Assembly (NCBI GenBank): GCA_002410755.1
Contig: DHOL01000080.1
Location: 1,414 to 21,056, forward strand
DNA length: 19,643 nt
DNA from: Ruminococcaceae bacterium UBA5391
GTDB lineage: Bacteria; Bacillota; Clostridia; Oscillospirales; Acutalibacteraceae
Direction: 5' to 3'
The notes under the pieces were generated by a model. The model saw only the letters and a program-made list of their open reading frames with translations, had not been told where the DNA came from and searched no databases. The translations under genes and the position numbers were made by a program. This document shows, in pieces, positions 1 through 7,502 of the stretch (position 1 is the first letter of the stretch; each line of letters begins with the position of its first letter).

Positions 1-1
1 C

Positions 2-961
2 CTTTTCCGCTTGATGACAAACGGTGTGAAAAAGGGGTATATTCTTGTTAATGCAAACAGCAGGAATCCTTCTGTTGATGCTTTTGGCTATGATTGTGAT
101 GCCATGGTCGATAGTATGAGTTTATATTATTATGGCCATCGGATTACCAATGATGAGCATATCATTTATGACTCTGGGTTGACTTTTTTAAAACCGAACA
201 ATGCAAGTAGTGTCATCAACATGGCTACAAACTCTGTGGTGAATATTGACAAAAAAAATACTTATCAAAAATATGTTGACATTTTGAAAAATAACGTTAA
301 CTCAAAAACAGTTCAGAACCTTTCCAAATTGAAGGGAAGAATGCTTCAACCGTCAAGCAAAACGGCCATTATGTCAGAGTCCCAAACCATCTATTCTGAC
401 GTTGTGGTACCAAATCTGTATGCAAATGGAAGAGACGGAGTAGGATATCATGCATATACTACCCAAAATTTTGAAGGGAAAGGAAATTGTGCCTATACTG
501 CTACTGTAAATTTTATTGAATATTGGAGTCAATTTAGCAATATCAACAGCAGTACGCAATATGACTTATGGCCAGCTTGGTATTCTGCTGCTGATGTTTT
601 TCAAAAGCTTAGATATTGTATTAACGGTAGTATTGACACAGGTGTTTATGATCGGGATGCATTTAATGGCTTGATTGCGTATGGTAAACTAATGGGCCAT
701 CCCGTGGCGGGTGATGATATTAAAGAGGGCCTTTGGGCTACTTCTTGGTCATGGGTAACCCAAAATATACATAATGGAAATCCTCTTATATTTTCAGTTA
801 ATTTAGATTCAAAGTATAAAGACCATGACATGCTGGCAGTTGGTTATCAAGAATGTGATAATGGAGATTATTTAAGGATTTGTGATGGCTGGAATTCAAC
901 CACATCTAATTTTTATAAATATTCCGGAATGATTACTGGAATGTGGTATGTGAGATGGTAA
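2..961 (+). CDS. Papain-like (C39/C10-type) cysteine peptidase-like protein, 5' end outside window
   Basis: The frame is open from the left edge, so the start lies upstream; the first internal starts are TTG at 11 and ATG at 14. Counting from the TTG, an N-terminal stretch GYILVNANSRNP (about residues 9-20) resembles the 'GYILVSA' propeptide-like region of C10/C39-like secreted cysteine peptidases. A candidate catalytic Cys160 sits in GKGNCAYTA, His272 in KDHDMLAVGY, and Asp292 or Asn295 in ICDGWNS. This is the order Cys, His, Asp/Asn expected for a papain-like fold. The composition is rich in N, S, Y and D, as in exported proteins; any signal peptide would lie upstream of the window. The next gene starts 5 nt after the stop, so the two are probably co-transcribed. 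The region is AT-richer than the rest of the window. The fold assignment is from motif order only; the substrate is unknown and it may be a non-peptidase relative. Confidence 0.7.
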   Translation, partial: LFRLMTNGVKKGYILVNANSRNPSVDAFGYDCDAMVDSMSLYYYGHRITNDEHIIYDSGLTFLKPNNASSVINMATNSVVNIDKKNTYQKYVDILKNNVNSKTVQNLSKLKGRMLQPSSKTAIMSESQTIYSDVVVPNLYANGRDGVGYHAYTTQNFEGKGNCAYTATVNFIEYWSQFSNINSSTQYDLWPAWYSAADVFQKLRYCINGSIDTGVYDRDAFNGLIAYGKLMGHPVAGDDIKEGLWATSWSWVTQNIHNGNPLIFSVNLDSKYKDHDMLAVGYQECDNGDYLRICDGWNSTTSNFYKYSGMITGMWYVRW

Positions 962-966
962 GCGGA

Positions 967-1476
967 ATGGAGAATGTACGAAAAAACAAACACAGAAAAA
1001 TTTTTTTGTGGATCATTGGAATTGTTGTTATTTTATTTTTTACCGCAGTGCTTCTTTATTTTCTCAATCCGTCCTCTTTTCCTCCGAGAGTCATTACGTT
1101 CAGTCAGGGTATTGGAAACCTGCAGCCTGAAAACGTTACTAAAATTGAAATTAGAAGTGGTAAGGGAAAGCTGAAATCCACGACCGACCAGAAAAAAATT
1201 AAAAATGTAATGAAAAGATTAAGCAATCAGACATTCCATCGGAATCCTGCCAGAGAAAGAATAGCAGGGTGGGAATATTCCATTGATTTTTACCCGAAGA
1301 ACCAAAGTGGCTTTAACAGTTACACACTGGATATTGGCTTTTGCCGGTTTCGGCCAGGTTGGTTTGATTCTTCCCTTAGATGTCAGCAAGGCCTTATCAG
1401 TGGGAGGGGATATGAGCCGGAGCATTTTGACCAGGTAGAGTCTATCCTTTCGGATTTTTTCAGCCAGCTATCGTAA
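967..1476 (+). CDS. Small membrane-anchored hypothetical protein
   Basis: This 169-residue protein has a basic N-terminus (MENVRKNKHRK) followed by one hydrophobic segment at about residues 12-33 (IFLWIIGIVVILFFTAVLLY). This is a typical uncleaved signal anchor that places the remaining ~135 residues outside the cell. The outer part has a VTKIEIRSGKGK stretch, a lysine-rich helix-like stretch and an aromatic/arginine-rich stretch (FCRFRPGWF); I do not recognise a family. The frame is also open upstream, with in-frame starts at 943 and 955 that would overlap the preceding gene. I chose ATG 967 because it clears the upstream stop (959-961) and begins with the basic residues that precede the anchor. 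The ribosome binding site is weak, which suits coupling to the gene before it. A long hairpin at 1501-1585 follows. Confidence 0.65.
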   Translation: MENVRKNKHRKIFLWIIGIVVILFFTAVLLYFLNPSSFPPRVITFSQGIGNLQPENVTKIEIRSGKGKLKSTTDQKKIKNVMKRLSNQTFHRNPARERIAGWEYSIDFYPKNQSGFNSYTLDIGFCRFRPGWFDSSLRCQQGLISGRGYEPEHFDQVESILSDFFSQLS

Positions 1477-1500
1477 GAATCCGCAGGTTTTCAGTATTAT

Positions 1501-1585
1501 AAGCAGAGCATATCGGTGACCTACAAAATGGTAATGCTGGTAATTCCCATTTTAAAGGCTTTTCATCGAATATGCTCTGCTTTTT
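1501..1585 (+). terminator. Long hairpin with T-tail, probable terminator or structured RNA element
   Basis: Perfect 13-bp arms AAGCAGAGCATAT (1501-1513) and ATATGCTCTGCTT (1570-1582) enclose about 56 nt. Inside is a second pairing between AAAATGG and CCATTTT, giving an elongated cruciform-like stem. The right arm runs into TTTTT (1581-1585). Its place just after the two-gene unit fits transcription termination, but the large loop is unusual for an intrinsic terminator, so a small palindromic repeat or a structured RNA is possible. Confidence 0.5.
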
Positions 1586-1787
1586 ACTCTTTTCTCAAAA
1601 TATTTTGTACCCAGACATTTATTATAGAACTAGTAAATGTTGGATGCAATATAACATTAACAGGAAATTTGAAGACAAAACAGGAGATATTGCAAGATAT
1701 TTGGAGAATACTATCTAAAAACAAGGAGAATAGAAGATAAATTCTAAAAAATACGTAAATATCTCAATAATAAACCAAATCCTGTGC

Positions 1788-1815
1788 TTCCATTATCCGG
1801 CCTTTCGTTTATAAT
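1788..1815 (+). promoter_or_regulatory. Candidate arcABC promoter
   Basis: A perfect TATAAT lies at 1810-1815, with only a poor -35 match (TTCCAT, 1788-1793) at 16-bp spacing. It would give a leader of about 65-70 nt before arcA. The weak -35 would suit an activated promoter. No arginine-repressor or catabolite-control box was convincing by eye. Confidence 0.35.
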
Positions 1816-1888
1816 TAACATATAACTTGTTTTAGGGCTGAAGGGATGTTCCGCTGGGCTCTTAAATCAATCGAAAGGAGTGCACTGA

Positions 1889-3109
1889 GTGGGATCATTT
1901 ATCCATATTACGTCTGAAATCGGCAAACTTCGTAAAGTATTGCTTCACCGCCCTGGCCGAGAACTGGAAAATCTTATTCCAGAAGAGTTGGGCCGGCTTT
2001 TATTTGATGATATTCCATACCTTAAAATTGCCCAGGAAGAACATGACAATTTTGCGAAAGTTCTTCAGGAAAATGGTGCACGCGTCTACTACCTGAATGA
2101 CTTACTGGCTGAAGTCCTTGTGGATGAGAAACTTCGTGGCCAATTTCTTCAGGAGTTCCTGCGAGAAAGCCATATTACTTTTCCGCCGGTGTATGAAGCT
2201 GTTTATCATTACCTTTTGGACAAACCGGTCAAGGATATGCTGAAATGTATGGAAGCAGGTGTCCGTAAAGATGAAGTTCAAGTCCATGATAACAATCCGC
2301 TTAGTTGTCTGCTTCAGAATTCCGGCCTTTTTTACTTGGATCCGATGCCAAATCTTTATTTTACCCGTGATCCAGCCGCTGCCGTGTCAGATGGCCTGAC
2401 CATCAATCGCATGAGGATGGAAGCTCGCAGAAGGGAATCCCTTTTTATAGAATACATCTACCGGTACCATCCTGCCTTTTCAAAATCAAAGGTACGCCTT
2501 TTTTATGACAGAACTTTTACGGATAACCTGGAAGGTGGGGACGAGCTGGTTTTGTCCCCCAAAGTATTTGCCGTTGGTTGCAGCCAGCGAACTTCCGCAG
2601 GTGCGATTGAAACCCTTGCAAAAAATTTGCTGCAACAGGAGATTTTTGAGCGCGTTCTTGTGTTCCGGATACCGGAATGCCGCGCATTTATGCATCTTGA
2701 TACAATATTTACCATGGTGGACTATGATAAGTTTGTAGTCCATCCCAGTATGATGGGGCCCTTGAGTGTTTATGAGATAACGCTCGGTGCAAAGGGAGCA
2801 CTGGAAGTGCGGTATATTCATGAGACACTGGATAAAGTCCTTCGTGCAGCACTGAAAGTTCATGGGGTAGACCTTATTCAATGCGGTGATGGGGACAAAA
2901 TTGCTTCCAGAAGGGAACAATGGAACGATGGCTCCAATATGCTTGCCATTGCCCCGGGCAAAGTGATTTCCTATGAAAGAAATTATGTCAGCAACCGTGT
3001 AATGCAGAAGCATGGTATTGATGTGATAGCAATTCCGAGCTCTGAACTTTCCCGCGGCCGCGGTGGCCCTCGCTGTATGAGTATGCCACTGAGCCGCGAT
3101 GATCTATAA
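1889..3109 (+). CDS. arcA: Arginine deiminase
   Basis: Cytoplasmic enzyme converting L-arginine to L-citrulline and ammonia, the first step of the arginine deiminase pathway. The protein is 406 residues, normal for the family. Hallmarks seen: LHRPGREL near the N-terminus, FTRDPAA (158-164, substrate-binding Asp161), EGGDE (215-219), HLDT with catalytic His269, and the C-terminal GRGGPRCMSMPL with nucleophile Cys396. All catalytic residues expected for an active deiminase are present. The start is GTG 1889, supported by AAAGGAG at 1874-1880 with 8-nt spacing; no closer ATG would keep the conserved N-terminus. It is the first gene of arcA-arcB-arcC, with 76 nt to arcB. The identification is firm. 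Physiological use (ATP from arginine, acid protection by ammonia) is known for the pathway and inferred here. Confidence 0.97.
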   Translation: MGSFIHITSEIGKLRKVLLHRPGRELENLIPEELGRLLFDDIPYLKIAQEEHDNFAKVLQENGARVYYLNDLLAEVLVDEKLRGQFLQEFLRESHITFPPVYEAVYHYLLDKPVKDMLKCMEAGVRKDEVQVHDNNPLSCLLQNSGLFYLDPMPNLYFTRDPAAAVSDGLTINRMRMEARRRESLFIEYIYRYHPAFSKSKVRLFYDRTFTDNLEGGDELVLSPKVFAVGCSQRTSAGAIETLAKNLLQQEIFERVLVFRIPECRAFMHLDTIFTMVDYDKFVVHPSMMGPLSVYEITLGAKGALEVRYIHETLDKVLRAALKVHGVDLIQCGDGDKIASRREQWNDGSNMLAIAPGKVISYERNYVSNRVMQKHGIDVIAIPSSELSRGRGGPRCMSMPLSRDDL

Positions 3110-3185
3110 GATGCTGGCAAATTGTGAGAATTTAACAAGCTTCAGCCGAATGAGCAGGCAAAAATGAAGGGAGAAAATAGGTACT

Positions 3186-4184
3186 ATGTATAATCTTAGG
3201 AACAGAAGTTTTCTCACCCTGATGGATTTTACTCCAAGGGAGATTACTTTTCTTCTTGACTTGGCTTCTGAACTTAAAAAAGCGAAATATGCTGGTACGG
3301 AACGTCAAATGCTGAAGGGGAAAAATATCGTTCTGCTTTTTGAGAAAGACTCAACACGTACCCGCTGCGCTTTTGAAATCGGAGCAAAAGAGCAGGGAGC
3401 AAATGTAACTTATCTTGGCCCGACTGGAAGCCAGATGGGGAAAAAAGAGTCGATTGCTGATACGGCCCGCGTTCTAGGAAGAATGTTTGACGGGATTGAA
3501 TACCGCGGCTTTGCCCAGAAAACAGTAGAGGATCTTGCAAAATATTCTGGTGTTCCAGTCTGGAATGGCCTGACGGATGCCGACCACCCGACCCAAGTCC
3601 TTGCAGACTTTATGACGGCAAAAGAGCACTTGAAAAAACCATATGAGCAGATGACTTTTACCTATGTCGGGGATGGGCGGAATAATGTAGCCAATGCCCT
3701 TATGATTGGTGCATCAAAGATGGGTATGGATTTCCGAATCGTAACGCCGGCGGCGCTGAACCCTGACACGGGACTCCTTGAAAAATGCCGTAAAATTGCC
3801 GGAGCTACAGGTGCAAAAATTATGATTACCGACAGTATTGACCAAGGCGTTAAAGATGCGGATGTCCTTTATACGGATGTGTGGCTTTCAATGGGGGAGC
3901 CCGAAGCTCAATGGGTAAAGCGTATTGAGCTTTTGCGGCCCTACCAGGTCAACATGGAAATGCTGAGGAAAACAGGAAATAAAAATGTGATTTTTGAGCA
4001 CTGCCTTCCTTCTTTCCATAACACGGATACCAAAATCGGAATGCAGATTTTTGAGAAATTTGGACTGAAGGAAATGGAAGTTACGGATGAAGTCTTTGAA
4101 AGTGACCACTCCGTTGTCTTTGATGAAGCGGAAAACAGGCTTCATACCATCAAAGCCGTCATGATTGCAACATTGGGAGGATAA
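3186..4184 (+). CDS. arcB: Ornithine carbamoyltransferase, catabolic type
   Basis: Interconverts citrulline plus phosphate and ornithine plus carbamoyl phosphate. In this operon it would run towards carbamoyl phosphate. The 332-residue length is standard. Carbamoyl-phosphate loop STRTR is at 56-60, HPTQ begins at His134, the DVWLSMGE ornithine-side motif is intact, and HCLP (His272, Cys273) is followed by SFHNT. These separate it from aspartate carbamoyltransferase. The start is ATG 3186, preceded by AAGGGAG (3167-3173) at slightly long spacing. Its place between arcA and arcC argues for the catabolic role, though sequence alone does not exclude a biosynthetic contribution. Confidence 0.96.
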   Translation: MYNLRNRSFLTLMDFTPREITFLLDLASELKKAKYAGTERQMLKGKNIVLLFEKDSTRTRCAFEIGAKEQGANVTYLGPTGSQMGKKESIADTARVLGRMFDGIEYRGFAQKTVEDLAKYSGVPVWNGLTDADHPTQVLADFMTAKEHLKKPYEQMTFTYVGDGRNNVANALMIGASKMGMDFRIVTPAALNPDTGLLEKCRKIAGATGAKIMITDSIDQGVKDADVLYTDVWLSMGEPEAQWVKRIELLRPYQVNMEMLRKTGNKNVIFEHCLPSFHNTDTKIGMQIFEKFGLKEMEVTDEVFESDHSVVFDEAENRLHTIKAVMIATLGG

Positions 4185-4274
4185 CTCGGGCAGTCTTTAA
4201 AGCAGTGCTCCGCTTTTGCTGTAGCCGGGGAAGTGTAAGCCCGGACTTAAAAACCATTTAGAGAAGGTCGTATC

Positions 4275-5225
4275 GTGGCAAGAATTGTAGTTGCGCTCGG
4301 TGGAAATGCCTTGCAAGCCAACCCCAAGGACAAATCGGCTGAAGCCCAGATGGAGACAGTAGAGAAAATTGTTCCATTCCTAGTCGATTTGGTTGCTTCA
4401 GGCAACGAAGTCCTCTTTACCCATGGAAATGGGCCCCAAGTTGGCCAAATTGTCGGCGCTTTTGAGCTGGCTGCAAAGGCTGGCAGTCGGAATCCGGTTA
4501 TGCCGTTCCCGGAATGTGGTGCTATGAGCCAGGGCTACATTGGCTTTCAGCTTCAGCAGGCAATCCGGAATGAATTGATGCACCGTGGCATGAATTTTCC
4601 TGTTGCTACGGTTATTACGCAGACGGTTGTGGACCGGAATGACCCGGCCTTTCAAAACCCGACGAAACCGGTTGGTTCTTTCTATACTCTGGAACAGGCA
4701 AGAGAACTGGAATGTACCATGGGCTATGTTATCAGGCAGGATTCAAACCGCGGATACAGGCGCGTAGTGCCATCCCCAAAGCCCAAAAAAATTGTGGAGG
4801 AACCGCTTATCAGGACACTCCTCAATGCAGGTTGTCTTGTTATTGCCTGTGGAGGCGGAGGGATTCCCGTAATTGAAAAGGAGAATGGGGAACTCGGAAG
4901 TGTTTCCGCTGTCATTGACAAAGATTTTGGTGCCAGTAAGCTGGCTGAAGCCTTGGACGCTGATGTGCTTTTAATTCTGACTGCTGTAGATTATGTTGCA
5001 CTGAATTTTGGGAAACCAGACCAGAGGAATCTTTCCGGCATGACGGTTGCAGAATCGGAAAAATACATTTCTGAAGGCCAGTTTGCACCCGGTTCCATGC
5101 TGCCAAAAGTCCAGGCGGCAGTTGAATTTGTAAAACTGAAACCGGGTAAAAAAGCGATTATTTCTTCTCTTAGGGATGCCCTGGAAGCCATGAAAGGCAA
5201 AGCTGGCACGGTAATTACAGCCTGA
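4275..5225 (+). CDS. arcC: Carbamate kinase
   Basis: Transfers the phosphate of carbamoyl phosphate to ADP, giving ATP and carbamate (which decays to CO2 and ammonia); it is the energy-yielding last step of the pathway. The 316 residues match the family. Seen in order: VVALGGNALQ (phosphate loop, G9-G10-N11), THGNGPQVG (from His50), GYIGFQLQQAI, ACGGGGIPV, the IDKDFGASKLAE nucleotide-binding segment and the C-terminal GSMLPKVQAA. The start is GTG 4275 with AGAAGG at 4262-4267. The 90-nt gap after arcB holds no gene, only a weak CCGGG/CCCGG pairing. A strong hairpin at 5245-5287 closes the operon. No arginine/ornithine antiporter follows, so transport must be encoded elsewhere. Confidence 0.96.
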   Translation: MARIVVALGGNALQANPKDKSAEAQMETVEKIVPFLVDLVASGNEVLFTHGNGPQVGQIVGAFELAAKAGSRNPVMPFPECGAMSQGYIGFQLQQAIRNELMHRGMNFPVATVITQTVVDRNDPAFQNPTKPVGSFYTLEQARELECTMGYVIRQDSNRGYRRVVPSPKPKKIVEEPLIRTLLNAGCLVIACGGGGIPVIEKENGELGSVSAVIDKDFGASKLAEALDADVLLILTAVDYVALNFGKPDQRNLSGMTVAESEKYISEGQFAPGSMLPKVQAAVEFVKLKPGKKAIISSLRDALEAMKGKAGTVITA

Positions 5226-5244
5226 GTTTTCAGCGGAATAAGCA

Positions 5245-5287
5245 GAAGGCCGGTCGTAGAAATTGTTCTGCGGCTGGCCTTCCCTTT
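5245..5287 (+). terminator. Intrinsic terminator of arcABC
   Basis: A 12-bp stem (GAAGGCCGGTCG at 5245-5256 with CGGCTGGCCTTC at 5271-5282, two G-U pairs) with a 14-nt loop is followed by CCTTTT. It lies 20 nt after the arcC stop. On the other strand it lacks a T-run, so it mainly serves the arc operon. Confidence 0.85.
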
Positions 5288-5340
5288 TCCATTTTAAGCG
5301 GCTCTATTTTTTCCCTTGTCAGTTAAGAAACGAAGCAGAT

Positions 5341-6738
5341 TTATTTCCGCACATTAACGCCGTCTGTCATAGCGGCGGGGTTTAAAACAGCGCGGAGCTT
5401 TTCTTCACTCAGAACATGTTGCTCCTCTGCAAGCTGGATGACCGGTTTCCCGCTCTGAAGAGATTCTTTAGCGAGCTTTGCAGAACGGACATAGCCGATG
5501 TATGGATTCAGGGCAGTGACAATGCCGACACTTGCGTTCAGGTGCTTTTTGCAGATTTCACGGTTGGCGGAAATACCGGTGACACAGTGGTCTACAAAAG
5601 TCTGAACGGCACCCTTCAGGACTTCAACGGATTCAATCAGCCGGTAGAAAAGGACTGGCTCAAAGGCATTCAGCTCAAGCTGGCCTGCCTCGGCGGCCAT
5701 TGCGATTGTTGTATCATTTCCGATGACATCAAATGCAGCCTGTGAGACAACTTCGGGGATAACAGGGTTTACTTTGCCGGGCATAATGGAAGAACCGTTC
5801 TGCATGGCCGGGAGTGCGATTTCCATGATGCCTGTGCGGGGCCCGCTGGAAAGCAGGCGTAGATCATTGGCAATTTTGGAAAGGTCCACAGCACAGCATT
5901 TCAGCGCGCTGGAGACGACTGTAAAGCCATCAAGATTCTGCGTTGCATCAATCAGGTTGTCAGCGCGGCAGAAATCAATCCCAGTCATTTTCTGAAGATT
6001 TCCGGCGATATTTTCCACATATTTTGGGCCTGCATTCAGGGAAGTGCCGATTGCAGTCCCGCCAAGGTTAATGGAGCGGATTTCATCCTCAGAGTTCTCA
6101 ATCCGTGTAATGTCTCTGCGGATAACGCTGGAGTAGGCGGAAAATTCCTGGCCAAGGCGGATTGGAACAGCGTCCTGGAGCTGGGTGCGGCCCATCTTAA
6201 GTACATCGTCAAACTCTGCGGCTTTGCTGTCCAGGGCGGCGGCAAGGCGCTTTAGCTCATTCAGAAGGCCTGGAAGAAGTTTGAGAACAGTCAGCTTTCC
6301 GGCAGTCGGGAAAACGTCATTGGTAGACTGGCAGCGGTTTACGTCGTCATTGGGGTGCACAACAGAGTAATCCCCTTTTTTTCCGCCGAGCAGCTCAATA
6401 GCACGGTTCGCAACAACTTCATTTGTGTTCATGTTTGCAGAAGTCCCTGCACCGCCCTGGATTGGATCGACGATAAACTGGTCGCGCAACTTGCCACTGA
6501 TGATTTCATCACAAGCACGGATAATGGCTTCCGCCTTTTTGGCGTCGACATAGCCCGCATCCCGGTTGGTAATGGCTGCGGCCTTTTTAATCTGTACCAT
6601 TGACTCAATGAACAGCGGGTCCATCATCCTTCCGGTAATGGAAAAATTATTTTTCGCACGGAGGGACTGTACACCATAATAGGCGTTTTCCGGAACATTC
6701 AGGCTGCCAATGTAGTCAGTTTCAATTCTTGTTTTCAT
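5341..6738 (-). CDS. aspA: Aspartate ammonia-lyase (aspartase)
   Basis: Reversible deamination of L-aspartate to fumarate and ammonia, in the cytoplasm. The protein is 465 residues, near the usual 470-480. Seen: the aspartase-like N-terminus IETDYIGSLNVP followed by YYGVQSLRA, GTSANMNTNE (98-107), HPNDDVNRCQSTND (128-141), and the superfamily signature GSSIMPGKVNP (315-325), where Ser317 is the catalytic base. It belongs to the fumarase/aspartase superfamily; the N-terminus and overall pattern favour aspartase over class II fumarase. The frame is open to a TTG at 6762, but ATG 6738 is chosen because AGAGGAG lies 8 nt before it. It faces the arc operon tail-to-tail and is divergent from an Lrp/AsnC gene that may control it. 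Together with arcABC it releases ammonia from amino acids. Confidence 0.94.
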   Translation of the reverse strand: MKTRIETDYIGSLNVPENAYYGVQSLRAKNNFSITGRMMDPLFIESMVQIKKAAAITNRDAGYVDAKKAEAIIRACDEIISGKLRDQFIVDPIQGGAGTSANMNTNEVVANRAIELLGGKKGDYSVVHPNDDVNRCQSTNDVFPTAGKLTVLKLLPGLLNELKRLAAALDSKAAEFDDVLKMGRTQLQDAVPIRLGQEFSAYSSVIRRDITRIENSEDEIRSINLGGTAIGTSLNAGPKYVENIAGNLQKMTGIDFCRADNLIDATQNLDGFTVVSSALKCCAVDLSKIANDLRLLSSGPRTGIMEIALPAMQNGSSIMPGKVNPVIPEVVSQAAFDVIGNDTTIAMAAEAGQLELNAFEPVLFYRLIESVEVLKGAVQTFVDHCVTGISANREICKKHLNASVGIVTALNPYIGYVRSAKLAKESLQSGKPVIQLAEEQHVLSEEKLRAVLNPAAMTDGVNVRK

Positions 6739-6746
6739 AGCTTTAA

Positions 6747-6753
6747 CTCCTCT
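6747..6753 (-). promoter_or_regulatory. Ribosome binding site fixing the aspA start
   Basis: AGAGGAG on the minus strand, 8 nt before ATG 6738. It decides against the longer frame that opens with TTG at 6762, which would place this site inside the coding region. Confidence 0.8.
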
Positions 6754-6783
6754 GTTTTTCAATCATTTCGGATCCTTTAGAAC

Positions 6784-6813
6784 ATCGTAACACTGAAAGT
6801 GGGAAGCCGTAAA
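6784..6813 (-). promoter_or_regulatory. Weak candidate aspA promoter
   Basis: On the minus strand, TTTACG (6808-6813) and TACGAT (6784-6789) are 18 bp apart, about 46 nt before the aspA start. Both boxes match the consensus at 4 of 6 positions, so this is tentative. Confidence 0.3.
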
Positions 6814-6891
6814 GCCTTTTTAAAGAATTGCGCATAAGATGTTAAATTCATTATGTCTGCCCGAAAAAAGAAAAGCAAAACGTGAAGATAC

Positions 6892-6920
6892 TTTAAAAAA
6901 TTAAATAAATATGGTACAAT
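6892..6920 (+). promoter_or_regulatory. Promoter of the Lrp/AsnC gene
   Basis: TTTAAA (6892-6897), a 17-bp spacer and TACAAT (6915-6920) preceded by TG, giving an extended -10 (TGGTACAAT). It lies about 90 nt before ATG 7011 in the divergent aspA region. Confidence 0.6.
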
Positions 6921-7010
6921 GTTTCGTGCAGAGTAGAGACGAAACTAAAAAAATAAAGAAAAAGGTGGAAAATAATTCTTAATTCACAGAAAGGAACTGA
7001 AAATAGCAAA

Positions 7011-7502
7011 ATGGACCAAATTGATGCTGCCTTGATTGCGGCACTTCAGGAGAATGCGCGTGTTGCAGTTAAAGCGCTGACAAAAAAAGTTTTTCTTTCA
7101 CCACCGGCTGTTTCAGCACGTATTGGGAAGCTTGAAAAAGGAGGGATCATCACTGGCTATCACGCCTGTGTTGATCCCTTTCGGGTTGGCTATCATATCA
7201 AAGCATTTATTAACCTGCAGATGTCTCCAAGGCAGAAGCCGGTTTTTTACCCGTTTATCCGTGCATGTCCCAATGTTGTAGAATGTGACTGTGTAACAGG
7301 GAGTTACTCCATGCTGATCAAAGTGATTTTTCACAGCACCATGGAACTTGATGAATTTATCGGAAAGCTCCAAAAGTTTGGCCCAACGGAAACGCAGATT
7401 GTTTTTTCAACGCCTGTAGAACCGCGCGGAGTAGATGTTTCCGATTCTATTGACACAGCGACAAAAAAAGCGGGAACCGTAAAATCGACAAAAACGGATT
7501 AA
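7011..7502 (+). CDS. Lrp/AsnC-family transcriptional regulator
   Basis: A 163-residue DNA-binding regulator of the feast/famine family. The N-terminus MDQIDAALIAALQENAR leads into a winged helix-turn-helix (about residues 5-55, with SPPAVSARIGKLEKGGII as turn and recognition helix). An AsnC/RAM-type effector domain follows (about 65-145, with VVECDCVTGSYSMLIKV as its core). Such proteins usually sense an amino acid. Its divergent position suggests control of aspA, and perhaps of arcABC nearby; that is inference. AAGGA (6991-6995) is 15 nt from ATG 7011, rather far. An in-frame ATT at 6975 sits 6 nt after AAGGTGG and would add 12 residues, but ATT starts are rare. The stop overlaps the convergent galactosidase stop by 3 nt. 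Confidence 0.88.
   Translation: MDQIDAALIAALQENARVAVKALTKKVFLSPPAVSARIGKLEKGGIITGYHACVDPFRVGYHIKAFINLQMSPRQKPVFYPFIRACPNVVECDCVTGSYSMLIKVIFHSTMELDEFIGKLQKFGPTETQIVFSTPVEPRGVDVSDSIDTATKKAGTVKSTKTD

Larger units (their letters stand above)
1477..1888. other. 412-nt intergenic region before arcA
   Basis: It holds the long hairpin at 1501-1585, an AT-rich stretch (about 1590-1800) with no convincing gene, a candidate arcA promoter near 1788-1815 and the arcA leader. A 74-codon frame (1516-1740) begins with GTG inside the hairpin without a ribosome binding site. I do not call it a gene. Confidence 0.6.

Noticed and set aside
1516..1740. 74-codon plus-strand frame between the membrane protein and arcA
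   Set aside because: It starts with GTG inside the long hairpin, has no ribosome binding site, and its translation shows no recognisable domain.
2486..3013. 175-codon minus-strand frame opposite arcA
   Set aside because: It is antisense to the most conserved part of arginine deiminase, with no support as a gene.
4185..4274. Possible regulatory hairpin between arcB and arcC
   Set aside because: Only a 5-bp CCGGG/CCCGG pairing is present, too weak to call an element.
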